Of a stretch of 52,730 nucleotides of DNA, positions 41,633 to 50,117 are shown one piece after another. Position 1 is the first letter of the stretch; each line of letters opens with the position of its first letter. The position numbers and the translations under genes are program-made. The notes beneath the pieces are model-generated. The model was not told where the DNA came from. It saw only the letters and a list, made by a program, of their open reading frames with translations, and did not search any database. The DNA comes from Geothermovivens sp964644845 (lineage in GTDB: Bacteria; Zhuqueibacterota; Zhuqueibacteria; Oleimicrobiales; Geothermoviventaceae): the NCBI GenBank assembly GCA_964644845.1, contig CAZXXS010000002.1, positions 1-52,730 of the forward strand, written 5' to 3'.

Positions 41633-42174
41633 TCTCTCTCTCATTTTCCTCCCTCCGGAGCCCCTGGCGAAAGCTGGGGGCTTTTTTATTTGACCCGGCT
41701 CCCCCAAAAAAGGATCTGCGGGGCTCCGTCGGAACGTGTGTGGTTTTCGCACCGGATGAGTCGCAAAGTCAGCAGGGGCCGCCACAGACAACTTCAAAAT
41801 TATTCTGCATCTGCTGCGCCCGCCCCTGTCGCGACAGTGTCGTCAGGAACTGTGTGGACGGTCCTGCCTGGTCCTTGCATATTTGCGCTTGCGCACATTT
41901 TGTTAACCCGGCGGGCCTGCTGTCTTGGTGGTGTTCATCCCGTGCAGAAAACCCGGCGCTTCAGGAACGCGGAGAACGTTGAACGCATCAGGTCCAGTCC
42001 GAAAGCCTTCTCGGGGTCGGCTAAATCTCCGGTTGGAGTTCGCTTAGCCAACTTCGGAGGCTTTGCCGGGTAGGTAGAAGACCAATCAGCCCCCGGCCCG
42101 ACTGTTCGCCGGACCTGGAGGCGGGTACCCTGGAGCAACGGTTCGACCAGTCTGAGCGACTCGAGGGCGAACCC
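41633..42174. other. Convergent spacer with terminator
   Basis: The region between the response regulator and the convergent nitroreductase gene. Apart from the terminator at 41659-41687 no gene, RNA or repeat is recognised. Confidence 0.5.
41659..41687 (+). terminator. Rho-independent terminator
   Basis: A 10-bp stem, AGCCCCTGGC with GCTGGGGGCT (two G-T pairs), a GAAA tetraloop and a run of six T. The strongest terminator in the window; it ends the response-regulator transcript 27 bases after the stop. Confidence 0.9.
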
Positions 42175-42699
42175 TCAGTCGATGAAGGTCACGGCTTCTT
42201 CTTTGCTGACCCGCGGCGGTGCGCTTGGCTGCTCGGCAGGTTTCCCTACCGGGACCAAAGCAACTGGCCGCAGAAACGGTGGGAGTTGCAGCAAACTGTG
42301 AACAGCCCCCTCGTCAAAAGCTGAAACCCAGCACGTGCCGAGTCCCAGGGCGTGGGCAACCAGGGCGAGATTCTGGACCGAAGCGGCAACATCCATGATT
42401 GTGTAAAGGGCAACGCCCCGCGTACCGTAACGGGCCTGGATGCGTGTGTCGGCGCAGGCTACTACCACAAGAGGTGCTTCCGAGATGAAGTACTGTTCCC
42501 AGGCTGCCCTGGCCAGCCGGGTTTGGAGATTTTTGTTGGTGACAAAGTAGAATTTGCGGCTCTGGAGGTTACCTGCGCTCGGTGCCCACCGAATAGCTTC
42601 GATCAGGGCCTCTGTTTGCTCGTCGGTGAGCGGATCGGGTTTGAAGGCGCGGATGCTTCGACGCGTGCGAATGAGCTCGAGTAGCTCTTGACCTGTCAT
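42175..42699 (-). CDS. Nitroreductase-family FMN protein
   Basis: 174 residues; ATG at 42699 with GAGAGGTG upstream on the minus strand. Family landmarks: IRTRRSIRAFKPDPLTDEQ (FMN phosphate contacts), WAPSAGNLQSRKFYFVT, the segment YTIMDVAASVQNLALVAHALGLGTCWVSAFDE and LVPVGKPAE near the end. A short single-domain member, likely a homodimer reducing quinones, nitro compounds or flavins with NAD(P)H. Substrates are not predictable. 195 bases separate it from the glycosyltransferase gene upstream, so it may have its own promoter. Confidence 0.88.
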   Translation of the reverse strand: MTGQELLELIRTRRSIRAFKPDPLTDEQTEALIEAIRWAPSAGNLQSRKFYFVTNKNLQTRLARAAWEQYFISEAPLVVVACADTRIQARYGTRGVALYTIMDVAASVQNLALVAHALGLGTCWVSAFDEGAVHSLLQLPPFLRPVALVPVGKPAEQPSAPPRVSKEEAVTFID

Positions 42700-42894
42700 C
42701 CTGCACCTCTCGTTTTTGTCGTGTTTGCTACGAAGTGAATTGGGTCATCGCGGACGCTGCTTCGTTTTACCCGGTCTGAACAGCGGAAAGCCGTGCACGA
42801 ATCTCACCGACCTCGGACGGCTGTGGGTGACCATTCCGTGCGTGCTCTCGGGGACAAAATTCCACGAAGAAAGCACGCCGGTCCTTTGCGAATT

Positions 42895-43983
42895 TCAGCC
42901 GAAATACGCCTCCACAGCTTTGGCGATCACTTCTGCACCGTTTGTGTCGAAACGACCGTGAGGATGTCCACGTTTTTTGCCCAGCCGTTGCAGGGCATCC
43001 AGCCAGTGGCCACGTCGAAAGGCTTCCACCGTTAGCGGTTCAGCCCACCCGTACTCTCTGAGTGCGGCTACGAGGACATCGTATTCGCGGAATTCATGTC
43101 GTTCTACGTAGAGCAGCGCTGTGTCGTTGGCGATGCACTCAGACACGATTCCGTAGCCGGGCTTAGAGACAACAACATCCGCAGCGTGAACCAGCTCCTG
43201 AAACCGTATGAAGTCGGGGGGCAAAACGTGTGTTTTTGGTAGTGGGATAGTCGAGAAAGCAACCACTTCGTAGTCTCGGGACAGCGATCGGAGCTCTGAC
43301 CATTCGACATGAGCCAGGTCTTCCTGGCGAAGAGCTACGAGCAGAACGGGTTTGTCAGCCGTCGTCAGCCCGAGCCGGGCACGGACCTCCTCAGCCGGAA
43401 GTTCCGCGTGCCGTGCGACCAGGGGAACATCGCAGACTGAGCGAAAAGCACGCATTTCGCCGTGCATGGGTAGGCGGAACAATCTCTCCGCTTTTCCGTA
43501 GGCTCCGCGAATTGCAGGTACAACCCAGGCAAATTCTGGATGCGCTGTTACGTACGGTTCGTAGATCCAATCCCAACTGAAATTGCCCATGGCCAGACCT
43601 GGCAACCCAGCGGCGTCTGCGACCTCGAAAGCCAGCGGGGGCAGATCTGCCAGGATCACATTTGCCCGCTCTTTGTGCAGTATCCGAACTTCTCGCTGAA
43701 TCAACGGAGCCCGATTTTCCCAGAGTTCGGCGAAAGCTCGCAATGTTTCCAACTTGTTCGGGAAATAGCTGTTCTCCTGCCTTACCCCCACATCGAGCTC
43801 CACATGTTCAAACGCTGCTAAATGCCCGAGATTGAGACGGACGAGCCATTCAGGAATTGTGCTGCGGACCAGGAAGCGAACGTCTGGTCGACGCTGGACC
43901 AGTGTCCTGGCCACCTCCAGCACCCTCGTGGCATGTCCGTAGCCGTGACCGCTGATGTAGAGAGCAATCGTCTGTTTCGCCAG
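42895..43983 (-). CDS. Glycosyltransferase (MurG/GT28-like), probable CTG start
   Basis: About 362 residues. The conserved N-terminal motif YISGHGYGHATRVLEVA lies upstream of the first ATG/GTG/TTG (GTG 43923), and the in-frame TGA of the preceding gene lies just beyond. The only sensible start between them is CTG at 43983, nine bases after GAGGAG; ATT is a weaker option. GT-B fold: the GHGYGH loop resembles the N-terminal part of L-arabinokinase-linked transferases. The C-terminal half has PVLLVALRQED and VVSKPGYGIVSECIANDTALLYVER, a nucleotide-sugar-binding block like that in GT28 enzymes. The substrate is unknown. It is in operon with the M29 peptidase, 30 bases downstream of it. Confidence 0.8.
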   Translation of the reverse strand: MAKQTIALYISGHGYGHATRVLEVARTLVQRRPDVRFLVRSTIPEWLVRLNLGHLAAFEHVELDVGVRQENSYFPNKLETLRAFAELWENRAPLIQREVRILHKERANVILADLPPLAFEVADAAGLPGLAMGNFSWDWIYEPYVTAHPEFAWVVPAIRGAYGKAERLFRLPMHGEMRAFRSVCDVPLVARHAELPAEEVRARLGLTTADKPVLLVALRQEDLAHVEWSELRSLSRDYEVVAFSTIPLPKTHVLPPDFIRFQELVHAADVVVSKPGYGIVSECIANDTALLYVERHEFREYDVLVAALREYGWAEPLTVEAFRRGHWLDALQRLGKKRGHPHGRFDTNGAEVIAKAVEAYFG

Positions 43984-44013
43984 TGCCGTTCTCTCCTCGC
44001 TGGTTGGAAAGGC

Positions 44014-45051
44014 TCATTTGTCCGGTAGTGTCAGATTCCCGTCGCGCATGAGCACGCGCTTACTGCCGTCCTTGTAGGTTACTTCAATCGTAGGCCGGTG
44101 GAACAGGAAGTCCCGGTGTGTCTTGGAGCGATTTTGGCCACCGATCATGTCTTCGTTGTTACCGAAAGCAACGTGGGCTGTACGGAATGCCTTTTCGTCT
44201 TCGAGCAGGTTGCCGGTGATCCGGGCGCCCGGATTCAGTCCGATGCCAAGCTCGCCAATGACGCTCGCCTGGTCGTCAACGTGACTCAGTTCCCACACCT
44301 TTTCAACCAGATTGGCGTCGTCGCTTTGGATGTTCACGATGCGACCGTTTCTGACCTCAATTCGCAGCGGCGAGGGTACTTTGCCAAGGTCACCGATGGA
44401 TCCGTCGCAGACGATTACGCCGTTGGCGCCGTTTTCGACGGGTGCGCACCAGATCTCTCCGCAGGGCAAATTGCCAAAGTGCTCGGTTGTGATGTGTACG
44501 TCGCTCTGGAAGGGGCGGCCTTCGATGTTTATCTCGATTTCGGTTCCGGCCGGCGCCGTGATGTAGACCGACGTGGCGTTCTCGAAAGCCCGAATGGCGG
44601 CCTCGGCGTTCTGAAGTAACTCGGCGTAGTCGATGTTCATCGGTCCCGAAATCATCATCTCAGGTGTGATTCCGGGCGCGTGCCCGAGACGACGTTTGTG
44701 TCCCTCAAGTACGGCTTTGATCCAGCGAATCCGAAAAGGTGTTTCCTCGCTGCGGGCCGAGAATGCGTTGATCACAACCGTGCACGGGCCCAGAGCCGAC
44801 AACATGTTCTGGGTCGGCTCGTGCAGCGGTCTTTCGGACTCGGGCAGAAGGACCATCTCTGAACTGGCCCCAATTGTCTCGGCTGCCCTGGCAAACGCCT
44901 CGCCGACGACACGGCTTGCTTCGTCTGTTACCACAAGCACCCGATCATTGGCGGTTGTGTCCAGCACATGAACGAGCGCCTCTTTGGCAGCACGAACCAT
45001 TTTCTGCAAGTCCTCGACGAAACGCCGGCTGTCAAGCTGCTCATCATTCAT
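44014..45051 (-). CDS. M29-family aminopeptidase (thermophilic metalloprotease family)
   Basis: 345 residues from ATG 45051, overlapping the OPT stop by eight bases (ATGAATGA); a longer in-frame start at 45090 would lie inside the OPT gene. The C-terminal third shows the M29 metal-ligand region: SVIGELGIGLNPGARITGNLLEDEKAFRTAHVAFGNNEDMIGGQNRSKTHRDFLF. The upstream Glu ligand is probably in the AGTEIEINIEGR region. M29 enzymes (AmpS, aminopeptidase T) are dimetal exopeptidases releasing N-terminal residues from peptides in the cytosol. Coupling to an oligopeptide transporter gene makes peptide utilisation the likely process. Confidence 0.87.
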   Translation of the reverse strand: MNDEQLDSRRFVEDLQKMVRAAKEALVHVLDTTANDRVLVVTDEASRVVGEAFARAAETIGASSEMVLLPESERPLHEPTQNMLSALGPCTVVINAFSARSEETPFRIRWIKAVLEGHKRRLGHAPGITPEMMISGPMNIDYAELLQNAEAAIRAFENATSVYITAPAGTEIEINIEGRPFQSDVHITTEHFGNLPCGEIWCAPVENGANGVIVCDGSIGDLGKVPSPLRIEVRNGRIVNIQSDDANLVEKVWELSHVDDQASVIGELGIGLNPGARITGNLLEDEKAFRTAHVAFGNNEDMIGGQNRSKTHRDFLFHRPTIEVTYKDGSKRVLMRDGNLTLPDK

Positions 45052-47017
45052 CTCTGGCTGCCCCTTTCGCGTAGAAGTACATGTAAACACAAAGCGCCGT
45101 GAAAAGGACGATGCTTAAGACCTCGCCAATTGGTTTCTCTGCGATTCCGGTTTTCAGACTCTCACCGAAAAAGAGCGCCAGGAAGGCACTCACGACTCCC
45201 ATGATGGCTCCGCCAGCGATGAAGCCGGAGGCAATCAACGTACCGCGTTCGCGCCTGGCGTTGTTGACGGATTCATCCTTGCTGCGTGTGGATACCAGGT
45301 GTGCAATGATGCCGCCCACGAGGACGGGGGTGTTGAGTTCGATGGGCAGGTACATCCCCAGCGCAAAGGCAAGAGGTGGTACACCGATCATCTCGAGTGT
45401 CAACGCCATGAAAATGCCTGCTGTGTACAATCCCCACGGGACGGAGGACGTGGCAAAGAGAACGTTCAGCACGGCGGCCATGGCGTTCGCTTGGGGAGCG
45501 GCCATCGCGTTGGGCTGGTCAGGTGTAAAGCCGTAAACGCGATCCAGAAGCAGAATGACACCGCCGACGGCCAACGCAGCCACTGTCGTACCCAGGAACT
45601 TGAGGCGTTCCTGATTGTACGGTGTTGCGCCAATCCAGTAACCGATTTTCAAATCCGTGATGAAACCGCCGCTCATCGATAACGACGTGCAGACGACGGT
45701 TCCAATGATCAGCGCAGAAACCATGCCCTCGGGGCCCTTCAGACCCAGCTCCACGAGGATGACGCTGCTCAGGATGAGGGTCATCAGGGTCATGCCAGAA
45801 ACAGGATTCACACCAACGATGGCAATGGCTCGGGCCGCGACCGTCGTGAAAAGAAAGCTGATGACAACAGCAAGGAGTAGGGCAGCAAGTGCAAAGCCCC
45901 AGGAATCCACAACCATGGTGCCGAAAAAGAGGAAAATCGCCACCACTGTGAGGAGGATGATGAGCACAAGCACCGACATCGGGATGTCTTTGTCGGTGCG
46001 CTTAACCTCTGAAGCGCCGAGCTTGCCGGTGAAGATCTCCTTGAAGCCCAACGTGAAGGCCTGCACGATGATCTTCGAATTTTTGATGATGCCCAGAATG
46101 CCCGCCATGGCGATGCCGCCGATGCCGATGTGTCGCACGTAATTGCGGAAGATCTCTTCGGCTGTCAGCTTGGCGAGGGGCTTCGTCGCTGGCAGGATGG
46201 CGATGTCCACGTGACTGCCGATGTACCAGATGGTCGGAATGAGGACAAGCCAGGACACGAAGCTCCCGGCCGCAATGATCGCCGCGTAACGCAGACCGAC
46301 GATGTAACCCAGTCCCATCACAGCGGCACCGGCGTTCAATTTGACGACCAGCTTTGCCTTGTCTGCCAGAGCTGCACCCCACGGCACAACGCGGGTGGAC
46401 ACCACTTCACGCCACAAACCAAATGTGGCAATCAAAAAGTCGTAAATTCCGCCAACGGCGGCCGCTTTCAGGAGGATCCCCGCCTGCTCTCCACCTGCTT
46501 CCCCTGTCACCAGCACTTCGGTGGTCGCTGTGGCCTCGGGGAAAGGTAGCAATCCGTGTTGCTCTGCCACGAAGTAGCGGCGCAGTGGGATGAGGAACAG
46601 GATGCCGAGAAACCCGCCGAAGAGCGACGCCAGAAAAATCTCGATGAAATTCGTGTTCAGCTTCAGAATGTACAGGGCGGGAATGGTGAAAATGGCGCCG
46701 GCCACAATAACCCCCGAGGCGGCGCCGATGGACTGGATGATGACGTTTTCCAGAATCGTACTGCGCCGTTTGTAAATGCCGGACAAGCCCACGGCCAGGA
46801 TGGCGATGGGGATGGCCGCTTCGAACACCTGGCCGATCTTCAGACCGAGGTAGGCTGCTGCAGCTGTGAAGATGGCGGCCATGACAAGGCCCCACGCCAC
46901 CGACCGCGTGGTGACCTCAGGAGGGTGCTGGTCCGGGGGGACAAACGGAATGTACTCTTCGCCAGGCTTCAGAGGACGGTACGCATTCTCAGGCAAACTC
47001 ACTCTTTTGGTTTGCAT
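45044..47017 (-). CDS. OPT-family oligopeptide transporter
   Basis: 657 residues, ATG 47017 behind AAGGAGGTGAC. A large polytopic membrane protein with ~15-16 hydrophobic segments. Prokaryotic OPT features: YIPFVPPDQHPPEVTTRSVAWGLVMAAIFTAAAAYLGLKIGQVFEAAIPIAILAVG at the N-terminus, PFPEATATTEVLVTGEAGG, a GYIVGLRYAAIIAAGS block and GVPPLAFALGMYLPIELNTPVLVGG near the end. OPT proteins import peptides or metal chelates with protons. Position with an M29 aminopeptidase favours peptides. A good sigma-70-type promoter lies 130 bases upstream. Confidence 0.92.
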   Translation of the reverse strand: MQTKRVSLPENAYRPLKPGEEYIPFVPPDQHPPEVTTRSVAWGLVMAAIFTAAAAYLGLKIGQVFEAAIPIAILAVGLSGIYKRRSTILENVIIQSIGAASGVIVAGAIFTIPALYILKLNTNFIEIFLASLFGGFLGILFLIPLRRYFVAEQHGLLPFPEATATTEVLVTGEAGGEQAGILLKAAAVGGIYDFLIATFGLWREVVSTRVVPWGAALADKAKLVVKLNAGAAVMGLGYIVGLRYAAIIAAGSFVSWLVLIPTIWYIGSHVDIAILPATKPLAKLTAEEIFRNYVRHIGIGGIAMAGILGIIKNSKIIVQAFTLGFKEIFTGKLGASEVKRTDKDIPMSVLVLIILLTVVAIFLFFGTMVVDSWGFALAALLLAVVISFLFTTVAARAIAIVGVNPVSGMTLMTLILSSVILVELGLKGPEGMVSALIIGTVVCTSLSMSGGFITDLKIGYWIGATPYNQERLKFLGTTVAALAVGGVILLLDRVYGFTPDQPNAMAAPQANAMAAVLNVLFATSSVPWGLYTAGIFMALTLEMIGVPPLAFALGMYLPIELNTPVLVGGIIAHLVSTRSKDESVNNARRERGTLIASGFIAGGAIMGVVSAFLALFFGESLKTGIAEKPIGEVLSIVLFTALCVYMYFYAKGAARDE

Positions 47018-47121
47018 GTCACCTCCTTCTGGAGACCACTACCAAAAGCGTGCAGTGCGAATTGCCGGGAGCGCCGCGAGACTTCCGGATTCCTCACAAT
47101 GGCTGCGTTACTCGCTGTCGA

Positions 47122-47137
47122 AGCGATTGATTTGCCA
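47122..47137 (-). promoter_or_regulatory. Sigma-54-like site upstream of OPT gene
   Basis: Minus strand TGGCAAATCAATCGCT keeps the invariant GG and GC ten bases apart but differs at two other consensus positions. It lies just downstream of the sigma-70-type -10 box, so the two could only alternate. Confidence 0.3.
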
Positions 47138-47149
47138 GACCTTGTCGTC

Positions 47150-47178
47150 AATATATCAATTTTGCAAAGGTGTAGCAA
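47150..47178 (-). promoter_or_regulatory. Sigma-70-type promoter of OPT gene
   Basis: Minus strand TTGCTA (47173-47178), 17-base spacer, TATATT (47150-47155). It is upstream of the OPT/M29/glycosyltransferase operon, with a ~125-base leader. Confidence 0.6.
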
Positions 47179-47768
47179 GTGGAAAAGCCGGCGGAAATCT
47201 CGCCGCTTTCCGGTGGGAACCCGCGGACGTTTCAGGACGGTTTGATTCTGGCCGGTAGAATTGTTTCCAGGACGAAATGGAAACTCAAGGATCGCTCTGA
47301 GTTTTTGACAGGATTTGCTCCCCCGGTCCATCTTAGACGAAATGCGGATGTCTTTTGAATCTGCCCTGTCTGGGCTGCGCAGAAGGCGGCCCCGAAGATG
47401 AATCCCCTGGAAGTTTGGGACAATCTGGAGCTTCCAGTTTTTCCCTCTGCTCGCAGGAAGTTGGCTCTCTGCGCAGGAAAGTTGGGGATCTGCAAACGGC
47501 CCACATCGAACGCCAACAGCTGAGGGCTGCATTAGCCTGTGCGTTTGCGAACGTACGCCTTGTAAAACAGCCAGGAAAGCACCGCTTCGGCAACACGATA
47601 ACGCACATCAGGCTCAGTGGCTACAGCCCGGGGAAACCGAGCCTCATTGAGCACGGATGGACGCATTTCCTTCATTCCGGTGACTGTCCGGGCAGGCAAA
47701 ACAGGACTCGTAAACTGCAGTGTTGCCTGGTTTGCGCGCTGTTGTTGAATCCTTGTTGGAAAATATCG

Positions 47769-47800
47769 AAAGCCAAGCGTGCGAAGATCGTTGGCTTTTT
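47769..47800 (+). terminator. Rho-independent terminator without an assigned gene
   Basis: AAAGCCAA (47769-47776) pairs with TTGGCTTT (47791-47798) and leads into a T run. No plus-strand gene precedes it. A perfect TTGACA (47305-47310) lies upstream, but its -10 region is poor. Confidence 0.55.
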
Positions 47801-48285
47801 GACAGAGCGTTCCGGAAGCCGAAAGTGGCCCTGGCATGCCCGACAAATTCGAGGCGGATGGATGGGCACCCTTGTGTGTCAGCTTGAGTCTGTGGCAAAC
47901 CCCGCCGCGGTTCGTCCAGAGCGCGCGTTGGATAGGTGCGTTTCGGTGAACGGGCTGTCGGAGAACCGAAAGCGCGGTTTGTTCACTGTGGCGGACCACG
48001 AAGGGCACCACACGCCGTTTGCCCCCCGTGTTCGAGGCAGTGTGTGATGCGGAAAATCGCGGTACGCGTTTCCGACACGTGCGTTGTTAAGTTGCGCGAA
48101 AGCGGTACCTGAGGACGGGACGCGCGACAAGTCTACCAGGGGTGCTTACGTCAAGGTCTTTGAGTAGCGGAAGTGTTCGGCCACTGTCGGGGGAACGGAC
48201 TTGTTGGCTTGGAAAGCAGGGATTCCCACTCCGTTGGGGTGTCCCGAGGTGTCAAGACGGTAGCTCCTGCGGGCTTTTTCCCGAA

Positions 48286-48312
48286 AGTTGGTCGACGAGG
48301 AGCCGACCAACT
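48286..48312 (-). terminator. Hairpin at end of zinc-finger gene, weak terminator
   Basis: A perfect 9-bp stem AGTTGGTCG / CGACCAACT beginning three bases after the minus-strand stop codon, followed only by TTTC. Strong hairpin, poor T run. Confidence 0.45.
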
Positions 48313-48314
48313 GT

Positions 48315-48920
48315 CTACTTCGGGGTGACAGTCCAGACAATCAACTCAGCAGACCGTTCGAGGGCGGGTACGAAATCCGGGTGGGCCAAGGTGACGCCGC
48401 GTTTGTCCAGGTCGAGGGAAAATTCTTCTCCGGGGATTTCCAGCCGAGTAGGCGACCGGTCCTCGACGGCTTTGCCGCAGCAGGAAAGCAGGATTTCACC
48501 GCTGTCGATCATGACCAGATCCAGAACGAGCGGCGTGCGGGTGTCGCAGCTCTGGAAAAGCCCGTTTTTGAGCGCCTGGGTTGGGTCCTGGGTACCAATC
48601 TTCACGAACAGGTTCCGACCGTTGGAGCGGCTGCGGGTTTTTGGCTCGAACATGAAGCGCCTGGAGACGAAGGTTCTCTCGGCGATGCGTGCTGCCTCCC
48701 AAAGAGCCGAGCTGCGAACGGGTTTCTCCAGCTCTTCAGCCAGAATGTCGTAGTAGAGGACGAGTTGAATTGCGCGCCGCTGGCACAGGGGACACCGGGC
48801 AATGTGTGCCCTGAGCCAGGAGCGTCGAGTCCTGTCGTGAACCTGGCCAAACAGGAAATCTTCGATGTCAGTTGTCGCCGGGCACTCCATCCCGACCCGC
48901 GTAGAACTCCTTCCGGACAT
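48315..48920 (-). CDS. Zinc anti-sigma-like protein (ZAS motif), soluble
   Basis: 201 residues from ATG 48920 (AGGAAG upstream; ATG 48890 is possible). The N-terminus carries Cys13-x25-His39-x3-Cys43-x2-Cys46 (ECPATTDIEDFLFG ... RAHIARCPLCQ), the zinc-binding layout of ZAS/zf-HC2 anti-sigma factors. The C-terminal ~130 residues are beta-rich (PLVLDLVMIDSGEILLSCCGKAV ... FSLDLDKRGVTLAH) and unknown to me. There is no membrane segment, unlike many anti-sigma factors, so any signal would be sensed in the cytosol. It follows a sigma-like gene by 90 bases, which suggests a regulator pair. Confidence 0.7.
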   Translation of the reverse strand: MSGRSSTRVGMECPATTDIEDFLFGQVHDRTRRSWLRAHIARCPLCQRRAIQLVLYYDILAEELEKPVRSSALWEAARIAERTFVSRRFMFEPKTRSRSNGRNLFVKIGTQDPTQALKNGLFQSCDTRTPLVLDLVMIDSGEILLSCCGKAVEDRSPTRLEIPGEEFSLDLDKRGVTLAHPDFVPALERSAELIVWTVTPK

Positions 48921-49010
48921 GCAGGTTTCTTCCTGGCTACAATTCCCAACCGCAAGGCTTGCCGCCACGCGGTTTTTCTTACCTGCAAAAGCCCGCTACT
49001 TCGTAAACCT

Positions 49011-50117
49011 TTAGACGAGTTTTTTGAGACGGTCGGAGAGCTCACGCTTGCCGAGTTTGGCCAGGTATTCGAACACCGAGCGGTGCTCCTGGCGGTACTC
49101 CCGGTAGCCCAGATTTGGAAGGTAATGTTGCAGTTGCTTGTAGTAACTAACGCGGTCGGGGTGATCCAGAATGTCCCTGAGGACGTCCCGTAGAGCGAAA
49201 CGGTAGGCCTCTGCCACATTGAGCGGGAGTTTGCGTCGCCACACGTACTGCTTCAGTTTTTCCCAAATGGACTCGTCTACGGCGCTCATGGCCTGTTCGA
49301 TTTCCAGGGTTTGCAGATGCTCGAAGGGCGTGTCCTGCTGGCTGATGCGTTCCGTGTGCGAACGCATGGATTCGTCGTGAGCCTGGCGGATCGTACGAGC
49401 GACAAGATCCACGGGCACGCAGTTCTGGTACTGTTCGAGGGGATCAAGCAGGTTCAGGATTTTGCGGAGTGAGGTAGAGACGGGATCGGTGCTTTTGTGG
49501 ACGGAAAGGAACAACTGGCTGAGTTGCTCTTCGGGGATGACTGGTTGATGGCGCCTCAGCCCTGGGGCTCGTGTGTCCGGCTGCGGAGCGGAATGTCCGT
49601 TCTCGGAGACGGCTGCCATCTCGGCCTGCAAGTCCGCCACGGCGTAGGCGCGGAAACACAGCCAATCCCGACCAGCCTCGCGAAAGATGTGCAGGTCGTC
49701 CGAGTAGCGAACCGCAACTCTGATGTTTCGCAACAGCCGCGCCCCTTCAGGATCACGCTCGCGAAAAATCCGGGCGAGTTCTTGTTTAGTCTTCTTGACG
49801 ACCAGGCGTCGAGTGTCGGAAAGCAGGTGAACGTTGTCGCCGGGCTTGTAGTTCTCGAGATTGGCTCCGAAGTAGGCGATCAAGAGAACGAACCGTCCGT
49901 GCTTGTCGCGTTTGAACAGGGGAGCAATGCAATCCAGGGCCAGGTCTTCCAGCTCGCTGGCCAGGTTCTCGCGCTCCCCGCCGATTCGTTTCCCGGAAAC
50001 CTGCAGGTAGCGAAGGTAACTGAGGGCCGTTTTCTGGAACAAATCGACGATTTGCACCAGATCTTGCTGACTGTAGTCGCCCTGTAGGACGCGTTTCAGA
50101 GTACCGTAAAGATCCAT
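49011..50117 (-). CDS. Uncharacterised protein with divergent sigma-factor-like features
   Basis: 368 residues from ATG 50117 (CGGAAGGGC upstream). The N-terminal ~85 residues (TLKRVLQGDYSQQDLVQIVDLFQ ... ELEDLALDCIAPLFKRDKHGRFVLLIAYFG) recall sigma-70 region 2: helical, with the 'xxEDLxxD' core and aromatic tail. A central region (~130-180, LARIFRERDPEGARLLRNIRVAVRYSDDLHIFREAGRDWLCF) is unassigned. The C-terminal ~60 residues (YKQLQHYLPNLGYREYRQEHRSVFEYLAKLGKRELSDRLKK) could be a helix-turn-helix but are not a clear region 4. With the ZAS-type gene downstream, an unusual sigma/anti-sigma pair is the working idea; it may instead be only a helical DNA-binding protein. Confidence 0.5.
   Translation of the reverse strand: MDLYGTLKRVLQGDYSQQDLVQIVDLFQKTALSYLRYLQVSGKRIGGERENLASELEDLALDCIAPLFKRDKHGRFVLLIAYFGANLENYKPGDNVHLLSDTRRLVVKKTKQELARIFRERDPEGARLLRNIRVAVRYSDDLHIFREAGRDWLCFRAYAVADLQAEMAAVSENGHSAPQPDTRAPGLRRHQPVIPEEQLSQLFLSVHKSTDPVSTSLRKILNLLDPLEQYQNCVPVDLVARTIRQAHDESMRSHTERISQQDTPFEHLQTLEIEQAMSAVDESIWEKLKQYVWRRKLPLNVAEAYRFALRDVLRDILDHPDRVSYYKQLQHYLPNLGYREYRQEHRSVFEYLAKLGKRELSDRLKKLV

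Larger units (their letters stand above)
47018..48314. other. 1.3-kb intergenic region with promoters and an orphan terminator
   Basis: Lies between the OPT gene and the zinc-finger gene (both minus strand). A plus-strand frame of ~230 codons (47355-48047) and a minus-strand one (47532-48011) overlap and carry no family motif. Structures seen are the promoter at 47150-47178, a sigma-54-like site at 47122-47137, and a plus-strand terminator at 47769-47800 that follows no gene. A small RNA ending there is possible. Confidence 0.5.

Noticed and set aside
47355..48047. 230-codon plus-strand frame in the large spacer
   Set aside because: Unrecognisable, rich in Cys/Arg/Gly, overlapped by a minus-strand frame and interrupted by a terminator-like hairpin.
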